A stretch of DNA of 64,000 nucleotides from Salirhabdus sp. Marseille-P4669 (GCF_900240405.1 NZ_OEQK01000002.1:62001-126000); one strand, 5' to 3'. Positions 54,470-64,000 are shown, counted from the first letter of the stretch. Notes: generated by a model from the sequence alone, not told the origin. Numbers and translations: made by a program.

Positions 54470-56896
54470 ATGTTAGTATCATTAAATTGGTTGAAGCAAT
54501 ATGTAAATATAGATGGTATTACGCCAGAAGAATTGGCAGAGAAAGTGACAAAAAGTGGTATTGAGGTAGAAGGCATTCAGACGATGAAGGATCAAATGAA
54601 CAACGTGGTGGTTGGATTTGTGAAATCATGTGAGCAGCATCCGAATGCAGATAAACTGAATGTTTGTCAAGTTGATGTTGGGGATGAGGTATTACAAATC
54701 ATTTGTGGTGCACCAAACGTTGCTGCTGGACAAAAAGTTGCCGTAGCCAAACCAGGTGCAAGACTACCGGGTGGACTTAAAATCAAGCGCGCCAAATTAC
54801 GTGGTGAACAATCTAATGGTATGATTTGTTCCCTTCAAGAATTAGGGGTTGACCCTAAATTTGTTCAAAAAGAATTTGAGGATGGTATTTTCGTCTTTTC
54901 TGAAGATGTTGAAATTGGAGCAGATGCCATTGAATTATTAAATCTAAATGATACGATTTTAGAATTCGAGCTTACTCCAAATCGTTCAGATTGTTTAAGT
55001 ATGTTAGGTGTTGCCTATGAAGTAGCGGCATTGTTAGATGAAGAAATACGTTTACCAGAGGTTTCTATCCATCCAACAAAGGAACAAGCGGAAGATTATG
55101 TTCACGTAAAAGTAGAGGATGCAAAATTAAATCCATACTACGGCGCTTATATTGTAAAAAATGTGAAAGTGGGACCATCTCCACTATGGATGCGAAACCG
55201 CTTGATCGCTGCAGGTATTCGTCCAATTAATAACGTCGTTGATATTACCAACTATATTTTATTAGAGTATGGCCAACCGCTTCACGCGTTTGATTATGAT
55301 CGTTTTGGCTCCAAAGAGGTATTGGTTCGTTTAGCTAAAGAAGGAGAAAAAATTACAACATTAGATGACGAAGAGCGTACTCTAAAGGCAGACCACATCG
55401 TCATTACGAACGGAAAGGTTCCAACTGCAATTGCAGGAGTAATGGGTGGTGCTGATTCAGAGGTTCAAGCTGATACAACTACCGTTTTGTTAGAGGCTGC
55501 TTACTTTAATCCACTTTCCGTTCGGGTAGCATCTAAGGATCATGGTCTGCGAAGTGAAGCGAGTGTTCGTTTTGAAAAAGGAGTAGACCCGAAACGTGTG
55601 AAGGAAGCTGGTCTTCGTGCTTGTCAATTACTTGAACAATACGCAAATGGAGAAGTAGTATCTGGTGTATCTGAATTTGATGAATTGCATTTAGAGGAGC
55701 AGGTTATTCGGTTTACTTCTGACAAAATAAATGAGGTACTAGGAACTTCCATTTCATCTGATGAAATTGGAGCGATTTTAGAGCGATTACGTTTTCCGTT
55801 TACACAAGACCAAAATCAATTTATTGTAACTGCTCCAACTCGACGTGGTGATATTACAATCGTTGAAGATATGGTAGAAGAAATTGCCCGTATTTACGGC
55901 TATGATAATCTTCCATATACATTACCAGTAGGCGCAAGTGCAGGGGGACTATCTTTAGTTCAGCATGTGAAACGTCAAATCCGTAGATATTTACAAGGTG
56001 TTGGGCTAAATGAAGCGATGACCTATTCGTTAACATCAGAAGATAAAACAGCTCAATTCGTGGATCCGAAAGTAATGGAACAAAAACCATTTCCTGTAAA
56101 GCTTGCAATGCCTATGAGTGAAGCGCATAGCCATTTACGTCTAAGCTTATTGCCAGAAATGCTTTCAAGCGTCCAGTATAATTTAGCTCGTCAGCAACCT
56201 ACTGTGTCACTATTTGAAATGGGATCGATTTACATTAGTCAAGAAGAAAAAGTTACGAAGCAACCAGAAGAAAAATTACGTCTTGCTGCTGCAATGACAG
56301 GTCTTTGGGTTGAGCATCCATGGCAAAAAGAAGAGAAGAAAGTTGATTTTTATGTAATAAAAGGAATTGTTGAAGGTCTCTTCCGCCTTTTAAATATTAC
56401 AAATGTTAGCTATGAGGCCGTTCAATTGCCAGATATGCATCCAGGTAGAACTGCGACGATAAAAGTAGATGATCAACATGTCGGATTTATCGGACAATTA
56501 CATCCTGCCTTGCAAGAGCGTCTCGATTTAACAGATACGTATGTGTTTGATTTAGATTTAGAATGGATTATCGAAAAGCTTGATGGGGATCATTTATTCG
56601 TTCCAATTCCGAAGCATCCATCTGTAACGCAAGATTTAGCATTCGTGGTGGATGAAAAGCTTCCTGCCCAAGCAATGGAACAAGTTATTAAACAATCAGC
56701 AGGTAACTATTTAACCGATGTTTCCGTATTTGATATTTATCAAGGCGAACATATGGAACCAGGTAAGAAATCAATCGCCTTTACGTTGCGTTTCCAAAAT
56801 CCAGAAGCGACGCTAACAGATAAAGAAATTGAAGAAGCGAGAGCGGCTATTGTTGCAAATGTAAAAGAATCCTTCCAAGCAGAATTAAGAGGATAG
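54470..56896 (+). CDS. pheT: phenylalanine--tRNA ligase beta subunit
   Basis: 808 residues, bacterial long form. N-terminal EMAP-II-like tRNA-binding domain (about 40-150, SCEQHPNADKLNVCQVDVG), B3/B4 editing domain (about 200-400, NVVDITNYILLEYGQPLHAF; HGLRSEASVRFEKGVDP), B5 (about 405-480), a pseudo-catalytic core (about 490-680) and the ferredoxin-fold anticodon domain (about 715-808, FVPIPKHPSVTQDLAFVVD). Site AAAGGAGGAG. Ends at a terminator shared with rnhC. Confidence 0.97.
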   Translation: MLVSLNWLKQYVNIDGITPEELAEKVTKSGIEVEGIQTMKDQMNNVVVGFVKSCEQHPNADKLNVCQVDVGDEVLQIICGAPNVAAGQKVAVAKPGARLPGGLKIKRAKLRGEQSNGMICSLQELGVDPKFVQKEFEDGIFVFSEDVEIGADAIELLNLNDTILEFELTPNRSDCLSMLGVAYEVAALLDEEIRLPEVSIHPTKEQAEDYVHVKVEDAKLNPYYGAYIVKNVKVGPSPLWMRNRLIAAGIRPINNVVDITNYILLEYGQPLHAFDYDRFGSKEVLVRLAKEGEKITTLDDEERTLKADHIVITNGKVPTAIAGVMGGADSEVQADTTTVLLEAAYFNPLSVRVASKDHGLRSEASVRFEKGVDPKRVKEAGLRACQLLEQYANGEVVSGVSEFDELHLEEQVIRFTSDKINEVLGTSISSDEIGAILERLRFPFTQDQNQFIVTAPTRRGDITIVEDMVEEIARIYGYDNLPYTLPVGASAGGLSLVQHVKRQIRRYLQGVGLNEAMTYSLTSEDKTAQFVDPKVMEQKPFPVKLAMPMSEAHSHLRLSLLPEMLSSVQYNLARQQPTVSLFEMGSIYISQEEKVTKQPEEKLRLAAAMTGLWVEHPWQKEEKKVDFYVIKGIVEGLFRLLNITNVSYEAVQLPDMHPGRTATIKVDDQHVGFIGQLHPALQERLDLTDTYVFDLDLEWIIEKLDGDHLFVPIPKHPSVTQDLAFVVDEKLPAQAMEQVIKQSAGNYLTDVSVFDIYQGEHMEPGKKSIAFTLRFQNPEATLTDKEIEEARAAIVANVKESFQAELRG

Positions 56897-56901
56897 CATA
56901 G

Positions 56902-56940
56902 AAGCACCCAACTCTATTATTCGGAGTTGGGTGCTTTTCT
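56902..56940. terminator. terminator between convergent pheT and rnhC
   Basis: Perfect 13-bp stem AAGCACCCAACTC / GAGTTGGGTGCTT (56902-56914, 56924-56936) followed by TTCTT. Confidence 0.9.
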
Positions 56941-57866
56941 TATTGGTTTCTTTTCTTTATTAGATCCCATGCCTTTGTTGTATTGGCAAAGTGCACTTTA
57001 GAAATACTTGTTAACGTATCCCTTCCTTTTGATAAAATAATCTTTGCCGCTTGTTCATCTACTAGTTTACTTGCTCCTTTTTGTAAGGAGAAACCTACTT
57101 CTTTGGACAAACGATCCATTTCTTGTACAAATTTTGCTCTTGATAAAATAGATGCAGCAGCAACAGCGATGGAATAGCTTTCAGCCTTCGTAATAAAGTG
57201 CATTTTCTCTGGCATGTTTCGTTTTTCAGATGCTAAGTGTCGTTTAAATACAGAAGCTTCTGCGAATTGATCTACAACAATTCCATGTAGCTCTGATTCA
57301 TTTATTTTATCAAGTACATTTTGGATCGCGTGATAATGTAACATGACCTTCATTTTCCCTTGGGTCCAACCTTTACGTTGCAAAGCGTTATATTTATTAT
57401 TACGTAACACAAGGATACTGTAAGGAATATCGACTTGCTGAATATGCTTTGCAACTTCTAAAATGGTTTCATCTTTCATCAATTTGGAATCTTTTACACC
57501 AAGCTCCTTTAGTAGAGGGATATTTTTTTCCTCTACATAAGCAGCAGCTGCAGTCATGGGACCGAAAAAGTCTCCTGAACCAGCTTCATCCGATCCAATA
57601 TGATTTTTCGTAACACTGTTAGGTATTGCTTTCGTTTGCTTTCCTTTTTCCTTGCTCGGGATTCCTTTTCCCCACTTCGATGCTTCATCATTATGTGCTT
57701 TTCCTTGAAAAAGAACTTTCCCTGAGCGATAGGCAGTTATGGAACAATCCTCCACTTTGGCAGCAAATATTGCTCCACTTGGCGGGTTTGGTTTTAAACT
57801 TGATTTATAGTATTCTTTCATTTTATGTAGTTCAGTTTCGGACGTTTTGATAACAGTTTGAGACAT
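56940..57866 (-). CDS. rnhC: ribonuclease HIII
   Basis: Cleaves RNA in RNA-DNA hybrids. 308 residues. The N-terminal TBP-like substrate domain (1-85) has NPPSGAIFAAKVEDCSITAY, followed by catalytic acidic residues in HIGSDEAGSGDFFGPM (Asp-Glu), LGVKDSKLMKD, and IVVDQFAEASVF. Type-2 RNase H fold with the HIII-specific N-domain. AAAGGAG 10 nt before ATG 57866. Divergent from zapA. Confidence 0.96.
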   Translation of the reverse strand: MSQTVIKTSETELHKMKEYYKSSLKPNPPSGAIFAAKVEDCSITAYRSGKVLFQGKAHNDEASKWGKGIPSKEKGKQTKAIPNSVTKNHIGSDEAGSGDFFGPMTAAAAYVEEKNIPLLKELGVKDSKLMKDETILEVAKHIQQVDIPYSILVLRNNKYNALQRKGWTQGKMKVMLHYHAIQNVLDKINESELHGIVVDQFAEASVFKRHLASEKRNMPEKMHFITKAESYSIAVAAASILSRAKFVQEMDRLSKEVGFSLQKGASKLVDEQAAKIILSKGRDTLTSISKVHFANTTKAWDLIKKRNQ

Positions 57867-57990
57867 ATATAGATGGCTCCTTTCTATTTTTTTAGTATAA
57901 CACGATAGAAAATCTTTATATAGATTTCCAAAATGTTCATATATCTGTTAATATAGAAAAAGGATGTATGTATAGTAAGGGGGCCATTAT

Positions 57991-58269
57991 GTGTCACAAG
58001 AAAATAAAATCAAAACTACAGTTGAAATTTATAATAGAAAATATACAGTGGTAGGAGAGGAGCCGCCTCACCATATTCAAATGATTGCTAGTCTAGTGGA
58101 TCAAACAATGAAAGAAATACAAGAATCAAATCCTAGACTAGATACGGCGAAATTAGCGGTTTTAACTGCAATAAATACGATGAATGATTATATTAAATTA
58201 AAAGAGGAATTTAATCATTTACTAACGCAAGTGCATACGGGGAGAGAGGAACGCAGGAAAAATGGTTAA
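57991..58269 (+). CDS. zapA: cell division protein ZapA
   Basis: 92 residues. Promotes FtsZ polymer bundling. IYNRKYTVVGEEPPHHIQMI and IASLVDQTMKEIQESNPRLD, then a C-terminal coiled-coil helix. Start GTG 57991 follows AAGGGGG. Overlaps the next gene by 8 nt. Confidence 0.93.
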   Translation: MSQENKIKTTVEIYNRKYTVVGEEPPHHIQMIASLVDQTMKEIQESNPRLDTAKLAVLTAINTMNDYIKLKEEFNHLLTQVHTGREERRKNG

Positions 58270-58819
58270 CTTCATTTTGATAATCCTATTATTATTAGGA
58301 ACGCTTATCGGCCTTAAAAGAGGCTTTATTATGCAAGTCTTTCATTTAACAGGTTTTATTTTATCCTTTATTTTAGCAGTTATTTTTTATAAATCCTTAA
58401 CACCGCTTTTAACGATGTGGATTCCTTATCCTGAGTTCGGTGAAGAAGGATTTGGAGCGTTATTCGGTTCCTTACCTTTAGAAACCGCTTTTTATAATGG
58501 TATTTCGTTTGTAATCATTTTCTTTGTAGCAAAGGTTGTATTGCAGATTATTGCGAACATGCTTGATTTTGTTGCTGACTTACCAATTTTACATAGCTTT
58601 AATGGTTTGCTAGGTGCAATATTAGGGTTTATTGAAACCTATTTTATTGTTTTTATTCTTTTGTATTTCATGGCTCTTGTTCCAATCGAGTCGATCCAAG
58701 GTTATATAGAAGGTTCTTCCATTGCTCAGTTCATGATCGAGCACACACCGTTATTGTCTAATCAAGTAAAAGAATTATGGTTTGAACATATTGCAGAAAC
58801 GATTAAAAACTTCTCCTAG
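58262..58819 (+). CDS. cvpA: CvpA family membrane protein YshB
   Basis: 185 residues, four membrane helices (about 2-18, 25-45, 80-103, 115-140). LIGLKRGFIMQVFHLTGFIL and a final amphipathic region before VKELWFEHIAETI. CvpA is required for colicin V export in E. coli and is linked to envelope homeostasis; the role in Bacilli is not known. ATG 58262 lies in the end of zapA, so translation is coupled. Confidence 0.9.
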   Translation: MVNFILIILLLLGTLIGLKRGFIMQVFHLTGFILSFILAVIFYKSLTPLLTMWIPYPEFGEEGFGALFGSLPLETAFYNGISFVIIFFVAKVVLQIIANMLDFVADLPILHSFNGLLGAILGFIETYFIVFILLYFMALVPIESIQGYIEGSSIAQFMIEHTPLLSNQVKELWFEHIAETIKNFS

Positions 58820-58839
58820 TTCGTAGTGAGAAGTTTTTT
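58806..58839 (+). terminator. terminator of zapA-cvpA
   Basis: AAAACTTCTC / GAGAAGTTTT (58806-58815, 58828-58837) overlapping the cvpA stop, followed by TTC. Confidence 0.8.
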
Positions 58840-58906
58840 CACGTTAACATGATATTGTTATATTAAAATGGAATTCATTAAGGAAAAACTATAGTAGGTG
58901 ATTAAA

Positions 58907-60619
58907 ATGACAGTAGATAAAAAGCAAGTAATAAAATTATTAGAAAAAATAGCGATTTACCTAGAGCTGAAAGCTGAAAATCCTTTTAAAATTTCTGCAT
59001 ATCGAAAGGCAGCGCAAGCGTTAGAAAGTGATGACCGATCCCTTTCTGAAATAGAAGACTTTACAAAAATGAAAGGAATTGGGAAAGGGACAGCTGCTGT
59101 TATCCAAGAATACATGGAGGATGGCTTCTCGGATACACTAAACCAATTAATTGAGGAAGTACCAGCAGGACTCATTCCATTATTAGACCTACAAGGACTA
59201 GGTGGTAAAAAGTTAGCAAAGCTTTATCAAGAGTTAGGTGTAATCGATGCAGCTAGTTTAAAAGAAGCTTGTGAAAGTGGAAAGGTAGAAGGATTAAGTG
59301 GGTTTGGTAAAAAGACGGCAGAAAAAATATTGAAATCATTAGAATCCTTTGGTAAAAGACCAGAACGATTGCCTATTGCTTTTATGCTTCCTATTGCTAA
59401 TAAAATTGAGGAGCAAGTAAAGAAAATAAAAGAAATTGAAAAATACTCTAAAGCAGGAAGTATACGGAGATTAAGTGAAACCGTTAAGGATTTGGATTTT
59501 ATTATTTCTACTACAAAACCAGAAGTAGTGAGAGAAGCGTTACTAGCATTAGAAGGTATTGAGAATGTAGTAGCTGCAGGGGAAACAAAAATTACCGTTA
59601 TTTTTAATGAAGGCTATGAAGTATCTGTTGATTTTCGCATCGTTTCTCCAGCGGAATTCGCCACTACATTGCATCATTTTACAGGCTCGAAAGACCATAA
59701 CGTAGCCATGCGACAATTAGCAAAGGAGAGAAATGAAAAAATAAGTGAATACGGGGTAGAACGATTAGATACCGGAGAAATTCTAACGTTTAATACAGAG
59801 CAAGCATTTTTTCACCATTTTGGTTTACCATTTATCCCTCCAGAGGTTCGGGAAAATGTAGGGGAGATACAGGCGACAGAGGAAAATTTGAATTTACTTA
59901 CATTGTCAGACATCAAAGGTGATCTACATATGCACACTACCTGGAGTGATGGCGCTCAATCTCTAGAAGAAATGGTTCATAAGGCTCGTGAAAAAGGCTA
60001 TGAATTTATTGCGATAACAGACCATTCTAAATATTTGCGGGTTGCGAATGGCTTAGATGAAACAAGACTCCGAAAGCAACGAGAAGAAATTGACCGTATG
60101 AATGAAAAATATGAGGACATTCATATATTCGCTGGTGTTGAAATGGATATTTTACCGGATGGTACCCTCGATTTTTCAAATGACTTTTTAAAAGAAATGG
60201 ACTTTGTTATTGCCTCCATTCACTCAAGCTTTAATCAACCGAAAGAAAAAATCATGTCCAGATTAAGAACGGCAATGGAATCTCCGTTTGTTAATTTAAT
60301 CGCACATCCTACAGGTAGATTGATTGGCAAAAGAAGTGGATATGAAGTAGACTATGAACAACTAATAAGCTGGGCAAAAGAGACAAATACGGCCTTGGAA
60401 TTAAATGCGAACCCAAATCGTTTGGATCTCTCATGGAAATGGTTAATGGAAGCAAAGAAAAACGGTGTACCTATTGCTATAAATACCGATGCACATAACT
60501 ATATGATGCTCCATGATATGGAGATTGGGGTGCAATTTGGTAGAAAAGGTTGGCTTAAAAAAGAGGATGTTATTAATACATGGAACTTAGAGGATTTGAA
60601 GGAGTTTCTGAAAAAATAA
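58907..60619 (+). CDS. polX: DNA polymerase/3'-5' exonuclease PolX
   Basis: 570 residues, same as B. subtilis YshC. Family X repair polymerase with HhH lyase-like domain (1-80, NPFKISAYRKAAQALES; GIGKGTAAVI), a second HhH (about 90-140), palm with metal aspartates in TVKDLDFIISTT (D..D) and YEVSVDFRIV, and a PHP nuclease (about 335-570; LHMHTTWSDGAQSLEEMV, DHSKYLRVANG, NTDAHNYMML). ATG 58907 follows TAGGTGAT; a GTG at 58898 sits in that site. Confidence 0.96.
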   Translation: MTVDKKQVIKLLEKIAIYLELKAENPFKISAYRKAAQALESDDRSLSEIEDFTKMKGIGKGTAAVIQEYMEDGFSDTLNQLIEEVPAGLIPLLDLQGLGGKKLAKLYQELGVIDAASLKEACESGKVEGLSGFGKKTAEKILKSLESFGKRPERLPIAFMLPIANKIEEQVKKIKEIEKYSKAGSIRRLSETVKDLDFIISTTKPEVVREALLALEGIENVVAAGETKITVIFNEGYEVSVDFRIVSPAEFATTLHHFTGSKDHNVAMRQLAKERNEKISEYGVERLDTGEILTFNTEQAFFHHFGLPFIPPEVRENVGEIQATEENLNLLTLSDIKGDLHMHTTWSDGAQSLEEMVHKAREKGYEFIAITDHSKYLRVANGLDETRLRKQREEIDRMNEKYEDIHIFAGVEMDILPDGTLDFSNDFLKEMDFVIASIHSSFNQPKEKIMSRLRTAMESPFVNLIAHPTGRLIGKRSGYEVDYEQLISWAKETNTALELNANPNRLDLSWKWLMEAKKNGVPIAINTDAHNYMMLHDMEIGVQFGRKGWLKKEDVINTWNLEDLKEFLKK

Positions 60620-60631
60620 AGGAGTTACAGC

Positions 60632-62983
60632 ATGAACGATAGAGTAATGAAAGTGTTAGAATTTAAAAAAATTAAGGAACAATTAGTCCATCATGCTAGT
60701 TCTTCGTTAGGTAAAGAATTGGCAGAGAAACTATATCCTTCTTCTGAACTCCAAGAGGTTACTACTTGGCAGGAAGAAACAGACGAAGCGCATCAGGTAA
60801 TTCGTGTTAAGGGGAGCATTCCGCTTGGTGGGGTTTACGATATTAGACCCTATGTAAAAAGGGCAAGCATCGGTGGGGTGTTAAATGCAAGTGAATGTCT
60901 AGATATCGCTAGTACCATTTATGGGGGAAGGATATTAAAAAAATATATTGATGATATAGATGCAGACGAATTACCCATTCCTATAATTCGGGAGCTTACG
61001 AACAATATTGTCATGTTAAGTGAATTAGAGAGAAGCATTAAGCAATGCATTGACGATCATGGCCATGTTATGGATGGAGCTTCTGATGCGCTTCGTTCCA
61101 TTCGAAGTAAAATTCGCACAATGGAAAGTAGTGTGCGAGACCGCTTAGAATCTTATACAAGATCTAAAAGTAAAATGCTTTCGGATGCAATTGTTACTAT
61201 TCGAAATGATCGTTATGTTTTGCCAGTTAAGCAAGAATATCGAGCCTCTTTCGGTGGTATTGTTCATGATCAGTCTGCTTCAGGTGCAACATTGTTTATT
61301 GAACCACAAGCGGTAGTGGAATTAAACAATAAACTTCATTCTGCTAAAGTTCAAGAAGCACAAGAAATAGAACGCATTTTAAAGGAACTTTCGATTAAAG
61401 TGGCAAATGATGAAGGCTTTTTACGACAAAATGTCGCCATATTGTCAAAAATAGATTTCATGACGGCGAAAGCAAAATTGGCACATCAGCTGAAAGCGGC
61501 CAAACCAAAGATGAACAGCCAAGGCATCATTCGGATGAAGGAGGCTAGACATCCGCTCATTCCTGCTGATGAAGTTGTTCCAAATGATATTGAAATTGGA
61601 GCAGACTATACGTCCATTGTCATAACTGGTCCAAACACTGGTGGAAAAACCGTTACGTTGAAATTAGTTGGACTTTGTACATTAATGGCACAATCTGGAT
61701 TACAAGTTCCAGCATTGGATGGTTGTGAAATGGCCGTGTTTAATCAAGTATTTGCGGACATTGGGGATGAGCAGTCGATTGAACAATCCTTAAGTACATT
61801 TTCTTCACATATGACCAATATTGTCGAGATTTTAAAAGAGGTAAATGATAAGACCCTCGTATTATTTGATGAACTTGGAGCAGGCACTGACCCTCAAGAA
61901 GGTGCAGGATTAGCAATGGCGATATTAGATGAAGTAGTAAAGCGAAATGCACGAGTAATTGCAACTACACATTATCCTGAGCTGAAAGCATATGGGTATA
62001 ATCGCGAAGGTGTTATCAATGCCTCCGTAGAATTTGATATTAAAACATTACGTCCAACCTATCGATTGTTAATCGGTGTACCAGGACGAAGTAATGCATT
62101 TGATATCTCCAAACGCCTTGGTTTGAGTGAATCGATTATAGAACAAGCAAAATCATTAACAGGTCGAGAATCACAAAGTGTAGAAAATATGATTGCCTCC
62201 TTAGAGGAATCGCGTAGAAAAGCAGATGAAGATTACCAAACAGCAGAGGTAATATTAGAAAAAGCGAACGAATTAAAAGAGGAATTAGAGAAGAAATGGT
62301 CAGCGTTTGAAAAGCAAAAGGAAAAGCTGTTGAAAAAAGCAGAAGAGAAAGCAGCAAAAGAAGTAGAGAAGGCAAAAAGACAGGCTGAAGAAATAATTGA
62401 AAAGCTTCGTCAAATGGAAAAGCATGCCTCTATAAAAGAACATGAAATTATCGATGCTCGAAAACAGCTGGAAGAGGCAGGGTTTCATGCGAATGCAGAT
62501 CAGATGCAAAAAACTTCCAAACCGAGTATGGATGGGGAAAAGCTTGAACCCGGTGATGAAGTAAAGGTATTAACCTTAAATCAAACAGGACATATTGTGG
62601 AAAAAATTAGTGAAAAAGAGTACCAAGTTCAGCTTGGAATCATGAAAATGAAAGTAAAACGAAACAATTTGCAATTTGTAAAACGGAAGGAACCTATTCA
62701 AGAAAAGCCTGTAGCATCGGTAAAAGGCTCTGGATACCACATTAAACCAGAATTAGATCTTCGTGGTGAGCGTTATGAGGATGCATTGCTTCAATTAGAG
62801 AAATATATTGATGATGCTTTATTAGCGGGATATCCCCATGTATCGATTATTCATGGGAAAGGTACAGGTGCACTTCGAAAAGGTGTTCAAAAATTTGCCG
62901 ATAAGCATCCATCCATTTCATCGCATCGTAGTGGTACAATGAATGAAGGCGGAACTGGCGTTACAATAATTGAATTTAAGTAG
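60632..62983 (+). CDS. mutS2: endonuclease MutS2
   Basis: 783 residues. No mismatch-recognition domain; suppresses recombination and rescues collided ribosomes in B. subtilis. Core/clamp (1-300), ATPase with Walker [17 protein letters not shown] (about 331-346), Walker [19 protein letters not shown] and [11 protein letters not shown]; a long coiled coil (about 515-640); C-terminal Smr domain with [20 protein letters not shown] and [14 protein letters not shown]. Site AAAGGAG. 13 bp after polX. Confidence 0.97.
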   Translation: MNDRVMKVLEFKKIKEQLVHHASSSLGKELAEKLYPSSELQEVTTWQEETDEAHQVIRVKGSIPLGGVYDIRPYVKRASIGGVLNASECLDIASTIYGGRILKKYIDDIDADELPIPIIRELTNNIVMLSELERSIKQCIDDHGHVMDGASDALRSIRSKIRTMESSVRDRLESYTRSKSKMLSDAIVTIRNDRYVLPVKQEYRASFGGIVHDQSASGATLFIEPQAVVELNNKLHSAKVQEAQEIERILKELSIKVANDEGFLRQNVAILSKIDFMTAKAKLAHQLKAAKPKMNSQGIIRMKEARHPLIPADEVVPNDIEIGADYTSIVITGPNTGGKTVTLKLVGLCTLMAQSGLQVPALDGCEMAVFNQVFADIGDEQSIEQSLSTFSSHMTNIVEILKEVNDKTLVLFDELGAGTDPQEGAGLAMAILDEVVKRNARVIATTHYPELKAYGYNREGVINASVEFDIKTLRPTYRLLIGVPGRSNAFDISKRLGLSESIIEQAKSLTGRESQSVENMIASLEESRRKADEDYQTAEVILEKANELKEELEKKWSAFEKQKEKLLKKAEEKAAKEVEKAKRQAEEIIEKLRQMEKHASIKEHEIIDARKQLEEAGFHANADQMQKTSKPSMDGEKLEPGDEVKVLTLNQTGHIVEKISEKEYQVQLGIMKMKVKRNNLQFVKRKEPIQEKPVASVKGSGYHIKPELDLRGERYEDALLQLEKYIDDALLAGYPHVSIIHGKGTGALRKGVQKFADKHPSISSHRSGTMNEGGTGVTIIEFK

Positions 62984-63006
62984 CATTCTAAGAGAGGAGA
63001 ATTGGA

Positions 63007-63417
63007 ATGTGGGCGGACTTTTGGGAAAACGCATTAATCGAAACAGCTGCTAGTTACAGTGTGGTCATTTTATGTGTTATTGTGTTTTTAGCAATTTTTG
63101 AATTAGTAACAAAGTATAACAACTGGGAACAAATCAAAAAAGGGAATTTATCTGTTGCCATGGCTACAGGTGGGAAGATATTTGGTATTTCAAACATTTT
63201 TCGCTATTCCATCGAGCATAACGATTCATTACTTGTTAGTATGAGTTGGGGTGCATTTGGATTTGTACTGCTTTTAATCGGTTATTTTATTTTTGAATTT
63301 TTAACACCGACCTTCCGTATTGATGAGGAAATAGAAAAGGATAATCGTGCAGTTGGATTAATAGCTATGATTATTTCTGTTGGTTTGTCCTATGTTATCG
63401 GGGCGAATATTGTGTAA
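63007..63417 (+). CDS. yshE: DUF350 membrane protein YshE
   Basis: 136 residues, about four membrane helices. FELVTKYNNWEQIKKGNLSV and the DRNAVG-like loop DNRAVGLIAMIISVGLSYVI match the paralogue at 7143 (KYKDWEEIKNGN, DGNMAVGI). Site GAGAGGAGA, 23 bp after mutS2, so cotranscribed; the same order (polX-mutS2-yshE) occurs in B. subtilis. Unlike the other copy it is not beside pspA. Confidence 0.92.
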   Translation: MWADFWENALIETAASYSVVILCVIVFLAIFELVTKYNNWEQIKKGNLSVAMATGGKIFGISNIFRYSIEHNDSLLVSMSWGAFGFVLLLIGYFIFEFLTPTFRIDEEIEKDNRAVGLIAMIISVGLSYVIGANIV

Positions 63418-63429
63418 GGGGAAAAGAAA

Positions 63430-63504
63430 ATGAAAACATTAGCCATTGTATTAATGATTGTCGCAGTCATCTTCATCATCGCAGGCGTTATTTTCGTTTT
63501 GTGA
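63430..63504 (+). CDS. 24-residue single-pass membrane peptide
   Basis: MKTLAIVLMIVAVIFIIAGV plus four residues, then TGA. A lysine and one continuous hydrophobic helix. AAGGGGAAAAG lies 6-8 nt upstream, and it begins 12 bp after yshE, so it may be translated from the same mRNA. Too short for usual gene calling. Could be a partner of DUF350 or a chance frame. Confidence 0.5.
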   Translation: MKTLAIVLMIVAVIFIIAGVIFVL

Positions 63505-63608
63505 CGCGAACGTAAACGAAAAGACGGATTGACGTTCATGATAGACAGTAGAATAATGAAAAAAGGTATTTTACACTTAGACTTGTACAAAACATTCATT
63601 ACTAATAG

Positions 63609-63648
63609 GCCGAAAACAGATGCGTAATTTGTTTTCGGCTTGTATTAT
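63609..63648 (+). terminator. terminator after yshE
   Basis: Perfect 10-bp stem GCCGAAAACA / TGTTTTCGGC (63609-63618, 63630-63639), then TTGTATTAT. Confidence 0.8.
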
Positions 63649-63829
63649 ATTAATTTGCAAAAGCTCTACTCAGCACTAATCGACAAAAAGATTAGCTGAT
63701 AAGTATGGTTCTGACTACAGCTATGTTGCGTTTTTTTTCAGATGTGAGAAGAATTCATGTAGAGTGGTAAACTCTTCCTCTTGTAAGGATTTTTCATTCT
63801 AAAATAAAAATTTTTTGACTATTGTAAAT

Positions 63830-63863
63830 AATGATATAAAATAGAAGTAGTATTTATATCATT
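63830..63863 (+). promoter_or_regulatory. 11-bp inverted repeat at the lcfA promoter
   Basis: AATGATATAAA (63830-63840) and exact reverse complement TTTATATCATT (63853-63863), 12 bp apart, 26 bp before the ATG. It overlaps the likely -10 (TATAAA) after a -35-like TTTTTG/TTGACT. A repressor site is likely. Confidence 0.5.
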
Positions 63864-63888
63864 CCATATTATACAAGGAGGCGAACGA

Positions 63889-64000
63889 ATGAGTGGGGAA
63901 GTAAAAGTTTGGTATAAGCATTATCCTTCAGAGATTCCTACTTCACTAGATTTTGAGGAAAAAGCCCTTCATTTATTTCTACAAGATTCAGCAGAAAATC
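63889..64000 (+). CDS. lcfA: long-chain acyl-CoA ligase, 5' end only
   Basis: First 37 residues before the window ends. MSGEVKVWYKHYPSEIPTSL and DFEEKALHLFLQDSAEN match the start of LcfA (FadD)-type ligases, which activate fatty acids with ATP and CoA for beta-oxidation. It follows mutS2-yshE, as lcfA does in Bacilli. CAAGGAGGCG precedes ATG 63889. Confidence 0.85.
   Translation, partial: MSGEVKVWYKHYPSEIPTSLDFEEKALHLFLQDSAEN

Larger units (their letters stand above)
63505..63888 (+). other. yshE-lcfA gap
   Basis: About 384 bp. Contains the stem GAACGT / ACGTTC (63508-63539 region), the terminator at 63609-63648, a stem CTAATC / GATTAG near 63677-63696 flanked by TCAG / CTGA, and the operator-like inverted repeat at 63830-63863. 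No further gene seen. Confidence 0.5.

Overview
The window reads as chromosomal core of a low-GC, endospore-forming Bacillaceae bacterium. Gene order from ytkL through dnaE, accDA-pfkA-pyk, citZ-icd-mdh, phoPR, polA, gapB-speD, dnaBI, thrS, infC-rpmI-rplT, pheST and zapA-cvpA-polX-mutS2 follows Bacillus subtilis. Spore genes (ytrH, ytrI, ytaF, sspI) are present. Many starts are GTG or TTG, and infC appears to start at ATT, each behind a strong Shine-Dalgarno. The genus cannot be fixed from the sequence alone. I saw no tRNA, rRNA, insertion sequence, prophage or CRISPR array. The first gene (EcsC family) and the last (acyl-CoA ligase) are cut by the window edges.

Layout. 1-5 kb: EcsC-like 3' end, small hypothetical proteins, a universal stress protein, a YtkK-type SDR, alanine dehydrogenase (ald) with a probable cre site, and a divergent Xaa-Pro peptidase. 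5.1-9.2 kb: the most distinctive part, a five-gene envelope-stress operon behind a textbook SigW-type promoter (DUF4178, PspA, DUF4247 lipoprotein, DUF350 membrane protein, membrane-bound spermidine-synthase-like enzyme). 9.2-14.5 kb: ytkL, ytoI, ytpI, nrnA and ytrIH. 14.7-31 kb: DNA polymerase DnaE, malic enzyme with an adjacent FadR-type regulator and a matching operator, acetyl-CoA carboxyltransferase, lower glycolysis, and the citrate synthase, isocitrate and malate dehydrogenase genes. 31-44.8 kb: PhoPR (with a very short sensor loop), PolA, MutM, YtaF, CoaE, gluconeogenic GapB with paired CcpN boxes, SpeD, NrdR, and the primosome proteins DnaB and DnaI. 44.8-56.9 kb: translation genes under RNA control (Thr T-box, L20 leader, Phe T-box), interspersed with ysdA, ysdB (second SigW-type promoter), ysdC and sspI. 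57-64 kb: RNase HIII, ZapA, CvpA, PolX, MutS2, a second DUF350 protein and a 24-residue membrane peptide, then the start of lcfA.

The genes join central carbon metabolism (CcpA-, CcpN- and FadR-like sites at ald, gapB, ytsJ and the mdh downstream gene), replication and repair, translation autoregulation, and envelope stress. The link most worth testing is between the SigW/PspA operon with its aminopropyltransferase-like enzyme and speD, 31 kb away, which would make the decarboxylated SAM such an enzyme needs. All functions are read from the sequence and from recalled family knowledge; no database search was possible.
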